Positions 6,022 to 8,316 of a stretch of DNA of 8,316 nt are shown piece after piece. Positions within the stretch are counted from its first letter, which is position 1. Each line of letters opens with the position of its first letter. Source of the stretch: Deltaproteobacteria bacterium (lineage in GTDB: Bacteria; Desulfobacterota; Desulfobacteria; Desulfobacterales; JAUVVS01). The notes below the pieces were generated by a model, which saw only the letters and a list, made by a program, of their open reading frames with translations, was not told the DNA's origin and did no database searches. The stretch spans positions 1 through 8,316 of the forward strand of contig JAUVVS010000064.1 in assembly GCA_030604545.1 (NCBI GenBank), given 5' to 3'. The translations under genes were made by a program, and so were the position numbers.

Positions 6022-6358
6022 GTAACCGTTCACCGTTCAGAGGTTCAGGGTTCAGAGTTAACGATTTTTTTATATTTTTGTCTTTAATCTCAGTGCAAGC
6101 TCGCTCGGCTAATTTTAGGGCTCGAATGAATTCTGCACTAGATTCGAAACCAAAGACTTTAACCCTAATTGAGTCGATACTCAATGAGGTGTTATTCGTT
6201 ATTTGTTAATTGCTATTGGTTTTAGGTTAAAGATAAAAAGAATTATATCTCACTTTTGATATAATTACAGAATATTACTTTATATTCATTCGAATTGTGA
6301 GGTGAACCTACAGTTTCTGAACCCTAAACCTCTGAACCCTGAACCCCTGAACGGTTAC
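6022..6358. mobile_element. IS66-type MITE, copy B
   Basis: A 337-bp non-coding element with the same perfect ends as copy A (GTAACCGTTC and GAACGGTTAC), the same orientation, the same left arm (6022-6163) and the same right arm (6295-6358). The 131-bp middle (6164-6294) is different from that of copy A and very AT-rich. It holds two perfect hairpins: ATTGAGT-CGAT-ACTCAAT (6168-6185) and a 9-bp stem AATTATATC/GATATAATT (6241-6266). No clean 8-bp duplication is seen: the flanks are TACTCATG and CCTCAGTT. It fills the gap between the Trm112-like gene and the DUF4416 start codon, so any shared transcript must pass through it. The missing duplication suggests an older insertion or later recombination. 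Confidence 0.75.
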
Positions 6359-6364
6359 CCTCAG

Positions 6365-6538
6365 TTAAACTTCTATCGGTTTTGCCTCATCAATAAGCAT
6401 AATTGGAATATCATCTTTTATTTCATATAAAAGCTTACATTTATTACATATAAGCCCATCCTCCGTATCGTTTAAATAAATGTCGCCTTTACATTTCGGA
6501 CAAGCTAGTATATCAAGAAGTTCTTGACTTATGGCCAT
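6365..6538 (-). CDS. Trm112/YcaR-like small zinc-binding protein
   Basis: A 57-residue protein of the Trm112 (UPF0434, YcaR) family. It has the typical opening LLDILACPKCKGD (7-19), then LICNKC (29-34) and IPIMLIDEA (44-52). The four cysteines C13, C16, C31 and C34 form a zinc-ribbon site. In eukaryotes and archaea Trm112 activates methyltransferases that act on tRNA, rRNA and release factors; the bacterial role is much less clear. The start ATG at 6538 is set by a textbook AAGGAG 7 bases upstream; the frame is open further up but that part is not family-like. In E. coli the homologue ycaR lies beside lpxK and kdsB, and here the gene is divergent from lpxL and waaA, another link to the lipid A region. 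The stop codon is 6 bp from the end of MITE copy B. Confidence 0.9.
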   Translation of the reverse strand: MAISQELLDILACPKCKGDIYLNDTEDGLICNKCKLLYEIKDDIPIMLIDEAKPIEV

Positions 6539-6590
6539 AGTTGCTCTCCTTTCTTTATTGGCATCTGCTATAATAATGCAATTATGATAT

Positions 6591-6619
6591 TCTATAGCAA
6601 ACAAAATGTGAGCTTGCAA
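6591..6619 (-). promoter_or_regulatory. Probable sigma70 promoter for the Trm112-like gene
   Basis: On the minus strand TTGCAA (6619-6614) and TATAGA (6596-6591) are separated by 17 bp, each matching the consensus at four of six positions. Transcription would start near 6584, leaving a leader of about 46 bases that contains the strong AAGGAG ribosome-binding site. Confidence 0.4.
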
Positions 6620-6738
6620 AAACAATTTTTTTAAACTCTTAAAAACATATTAATGGTCTTGTAAAAAGCCTAATTTTGCTTAAAAGTATACTCTTTTTGA
6701 TTTATGCTTTTTCCCTAATTTCATATGCTTATTTTCTA

Positions 6739-6767
6739 TTGACACATAACCATCTTGTTTTTACAAT
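6739..6767 (+). promoter_or_regulatory. Strong sigma70-type promoter for lpxL-waaA
   Basis: A perfect TTGACA (6739-6744) is followed, after exactly 17 bp, by TACAAT (6762-6767), which is one base off the consensus. Transcription would begin near 6774, leaving a leader of about 150 bases before lpxL that contains the inverted repeat at 6817-6878. The rest of the divergent 6539-6925 spacer shows only AT-rich sequence. Confidence 0.75.
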
Positions 6768-6816
6768 TTTACGCACTGTATCAACTTAGCATATTGAAAC
6801 AAATTGGTAGTTCAGT

Positions 6817-6878
6817 TATTTGACAGGATAACATGCTGATTCAAGCACATCAGGGCGGGTCTGTTATCCTGTCAAATA
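6817..6878. repeat. Perfect 17-bp inverted repeat in the lpxL leader
   Basis: TATTTGACAGGATAACA (6817-6833) and TGTTATCCTGTCAAATA (6862-6878) are exact reverse complements separated by 28 bases. The loop itself contains CTGAT/ATCAG (6836-6840, 6849-6853). The right arm is followed at once by TTTTT (6879-6883). The pair lies between the promoter at 6739 and the lpxL ribosome-binding site, so the leader RNA would fold into a long stem followed by a short U-run, much like an attenuator. Its core matches the GACAGGAT repeat at 5060. It may instead be an inert short repeat or protein-binding site. Confidence 0.8.
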
Positions 6879-6925
6879 TTTTTACACCGGTGAACTATTA
6901 CACAAATTGCTATAAAAAGGACAAA

Positions 6926-7906
6926 ATGAATCTACGAAAAAAAATCCAACAAATTGGTGAGAATTTCCTCTCTCGTCTCGCCCTTACTGTTCTACCTAAT
7001 TTTCCTCGCAGCGCCATCCTTCTCATGTCCCAAATCTTGGGTGGCCTTGGGGTTATTCTTCCGATTCGTGAACGACGGATTGGTCTGGCCAACCTTCGTC
7101 TTGCCTATGGAAATTCAATTTCTGAAGCTAAAAAGAAAAAGATCATGAGAGATTCTTTTCGGACCATAGTACTTATGACGCTCGATTGTTTCTGGTTTAC
7201 CAAAAATACTGAGAAACGTCTTCATACTTATGTTAAATTTGATTCGTCCTGTGAAATCTTTTATAAAACAAAACCAGCTGTTGTTGTTACCGGTCATTTT
7301 GGCAACTGGGAAATAATGGCCATTGCCGCTGCATTTCTAGGGTATCCCAGTGTTGTCGTCGCGAAACCGCTTCCTAATGCCAATATAGAACGCATACTAA
7401 CTAAGTTCAGGGAGATTGCAGGACAACGCGTTGTCTCAAAAGATGGAGCAATCCGCGCTTTATTGGGCGCATTAAAAAATGGTAAAAGGGTTGCTTTTCT
7501 GCTTGACCAAAATACCCAGCCGAAAGACGGGGGAGAATTTGTAAAATTTTTTGGACGATATGTGCCCGTTTCACGCGCTGTAGCGAGGCTTTCTATCCAC
7601 ACTGGAGCACCAGTGATATTCATTTTTTGTATTCCCTTGGATGACGGTTATTACCGAGTCTATACTTCGTGTTCGATAGATCCTGAAAAGTGGAACGACA
7701 ACAGCAAAAAATTTACTCAGGTAATTACCAATGAAATCGAAAAACAAGTAAGAAGCAATCCAAAATACTGGAACTGGGTATACAAACGCTGGAAGTATAT
7801 TCCACCGGGAGAGCCGCGCGAAATGTATCCTTATTACGCTAAATATTATATCGACCCGAGAATGTCTGCTACAAATATCCACAACCAAATTGAAGCAAAA
7901 AGGTGA
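6926..7906 (+). CDS. lpxL: Lipid A biosynthesis acyltransferase (LpxL/HtrB family)
   Basis: A 326-residue acyltransferase of the LpxL/LpxM family, inner-membrane enzymes that add a secondary acyl chain from acyl-ACP to Kdo-lipid A precursors. The catalytic HX4E motif is GHFGNWE (123-129; H124 and E129). LLDQN (192-196) and the C-terminal NPKYWNWVYKRWK (278-290) are also family landmarks. The N-terminal hydrophobic stretch (about 19-46) fits a membrane anchor. I start at ATG 6926 because AAAAAGGA lies 4 bases upstream; an in-frame ATG at 6833 would add 31 residues read through the leader inverted repeat and has no ribosome-binding site. Whether it adds laurate, myristate or another chain cannot be read from the sequence. 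It is followed 71 bp later by waaA, which makes the Kdo acceptor. Confidence 0.92.
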   Translation: MNLRKKIQQIGENFLSRLALTVLPNFPRSAILLMSQILGGLGVILPIRERRIGLANLRLAYGNSISEAKKKKIMRDSFRTIVLMTLDCFWFTKNTEKRLHTYVKFDSSCEIFYKTKPAVVVTGHFGNWEIMAIAAAFLGYPSVVVAKPLPNANIERILTKFREIAGQRVVSKDGAIRALLGALKNGKRVAFLLDQNTQPKDGGEFVKFFGRYVPVSRAVARLSIHTGAPVIFIFCIPLDDGYYRVYTSCSIDPEKWNDNSKKFTQVITNEIEKQVRSNPKYWNWVYKRWKYIPPGEPREMYPYYAKYYIDPRMSATNIHNQIEAKR

Positions 7907-7977
7907 TATTTTTTATTGCAACTCATTACAAAAATATAGGAAGGAAACGGACATTTAAGTAAAAAACAAATGAATTC

Positions 7978-8316
7978 ATGTCATACAACTTAACAATTAA
8001 AACCGTCATTTGGCTCTATAATCTTGTCTGGGGAATAGCCATTCCATTGCTCCGCATAAATAAGCGTCTTGCCGAAGGCTTTGAGCAACGAACGCTTCAG
8101 CATCAAATGACGACAAAGGCAGACCTTTGGATTCAGGCAGCCTCCGCCGGCGAATCCTATTTGGCGTGGTCCCTCCTGAAAAACCTAAGTCCCGAACTCC
8201 CTATTCGTGTTCTAGTGACCTCAAACACCAGCCAGGGACTGGAAATCCTGAAGCGCGCAATCGATGATACCACCCCAAACAATAGGGGTATAAAAGTAAA
8301 TTTGGCCTATTTCCCA
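7978..8316 (+). CDS. waaA: 3-deoxy-D-manno-octulosonic acid (Kdo) transferase, N-terminal part
   Basis: Only the first 113 residues are in the window; the frame is open at the end. They match the N-terminal glycosyltransferase domain of WaaA/KdtA, the inner-membrane enzyme that transfers Kdo from CMP-Kdo to lipid IVA. A hydrophobic segment (about 9-25) fits the membrane anchor. WIQAASAGESYLAWSLL (51-67) contains E59, equivalent to the catalytic base of the family. IRVLVTSNTSQGLEIL (76-91) and LAYFP (109-113) follow in the expected order. ATG at 7978 is the only usable start after an in-frame stop at 7960-7962. The purine-rich AGGAAGGAAACGG (about 7938-7950) is too far upstream to be its ribosome-binding site, so initiation is weak or coupled. 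It is probably co-transcribed with lpxL. Confidence 0.9.
   Translation, partial: MSYNLTIKTVIWLYNLVWGIAIPLLRINKRLAEGFEQRTLQHQMTTKADLWIQAASAGESYLAWSLLKNLSPELPIRVLVTSNTSQGLEILKRAIDDTTPNNRGIKVNLAYFP

Noticed and set aside
5152..6358. CRISPR array, suggested by repeated GGTTCAGGG-like tracts
   Set aside because: The repeats are short, irregular and confined to element ends in inverted orientation. There are no regular spacers and no cas genes.
6014..6366. A degenerate target duplication around MITE copy B
   Set aside because: The 8-bp flanks TACTCATG and CCTCAGTT share only an offset CTCA. That is within chance, so I report no duplication for copy B.
6539..6625. N-terminal extension of the Trm112-like protein
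   Set aside because: A clear AAGGAG sits 7 bases before ATG 6538, where the family begins, and the extension overlaps the predicted promoter.
6833..6925. Upstream start giving lpxL a 31-residue N-terminal extension
   Set aside because: The extra codons pass through the leader inverted repeat, have no ribosome-binding site and do not look like the family; ATG 6926 has a good one.
7571..7888. Minus-strand open frame of 105 codons inside lpxL
   Set aside because: It is antisense to the well-supported acyltransferase, which has all family motifs; the frame is a by-product.
1..8316. tRNA, rRNA, toxin-antitoxin or phage-defence genes
   Set aside because: Nothing on either strand resembled these. 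Every substantial coding region is a recognisable housekeeping, LPS or DUF4416 gene.

Overview
The window is AT-rich and carries ten protein genes. Eight lie on the minus strand (positions 7-6538) and two on the plus strand (6926-8316). Lipopolysaccharide genes (a lipid A acyltransferase and a Kdo transferase) mark a Gram-negative cell. The yicC-remA-gmk block, a DUF4416 gene and spacers full of short GGTTCAG, GACAGGAT and CTTTGTG repeats fit a sulfate-reducer-type deltaproteobacterium (Desulfobacterota, probably Desulfobacterales). That placement is inference from gene content and style; no 16S or other phylogenetic marker was tested.

Minus strand, in the order of transcription: a Trm112-like zinc protein (6538-6365), a DUF4416 protein (6020-5490), YicC (5040-4159), RemA/DUF370 (3926-3672), guanylate kinase (3665-3033), the SpoU-family 23S rRNA methyltransferase RlmB (3009-2242), NADP-type isocitrate dehydrogenase (2077-854) and a ComF-like phosphoribosyltransferase (861-7). 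remA-gmk-rlmB are 6 and 23 bp apart and icd-comF overlap by 8 bp, so these are probably co-transcribed. The larger gaps all hold repeats. The genes themselves are housekeeping: nucleotide balance, ribosome modification, RNA processing and the TCA cycle.

Plus strand: a strong-looking sigma70 promoter (TTGACA, 17 bp, TACAAT at 6739-6767), then a perfect 17-bp inverted repeat in the leader, then lpxL/htrB (6926-7906) and the start of waaA/kdtA (7978 to the window end). These two act together on the Kdo-lipid A core of LPS.

The most interesting part is 5144-6366. Two related elements of about 340 bp lie in direct orientation on either side of the DUF4416 gene. Both begin GTAACCGTTC and end GAACGGTTAC, share about 89% (left arm) and 94% (right arm) identity by eye, and have unrelated middles. 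Copy A is bounded by a perfect 8-bp direct repeat, GAACTCTG. The GTAA ends and 8-bp duplication are the signature of the IS66 insertion-sequence family, so I read these as IS66-type MITEs with no transposase. Copy A interrupted the 3' end of the DUF4416 gene and supplies its present stop codon; the other copy sits directly against the start codon. Removing copy A in thought restores a reading frame 8 residues longer.

I see no CRISPR array, tRNA, rRNA or defence system. The novelty here is in the repeats and leaders, not in a new protein system.
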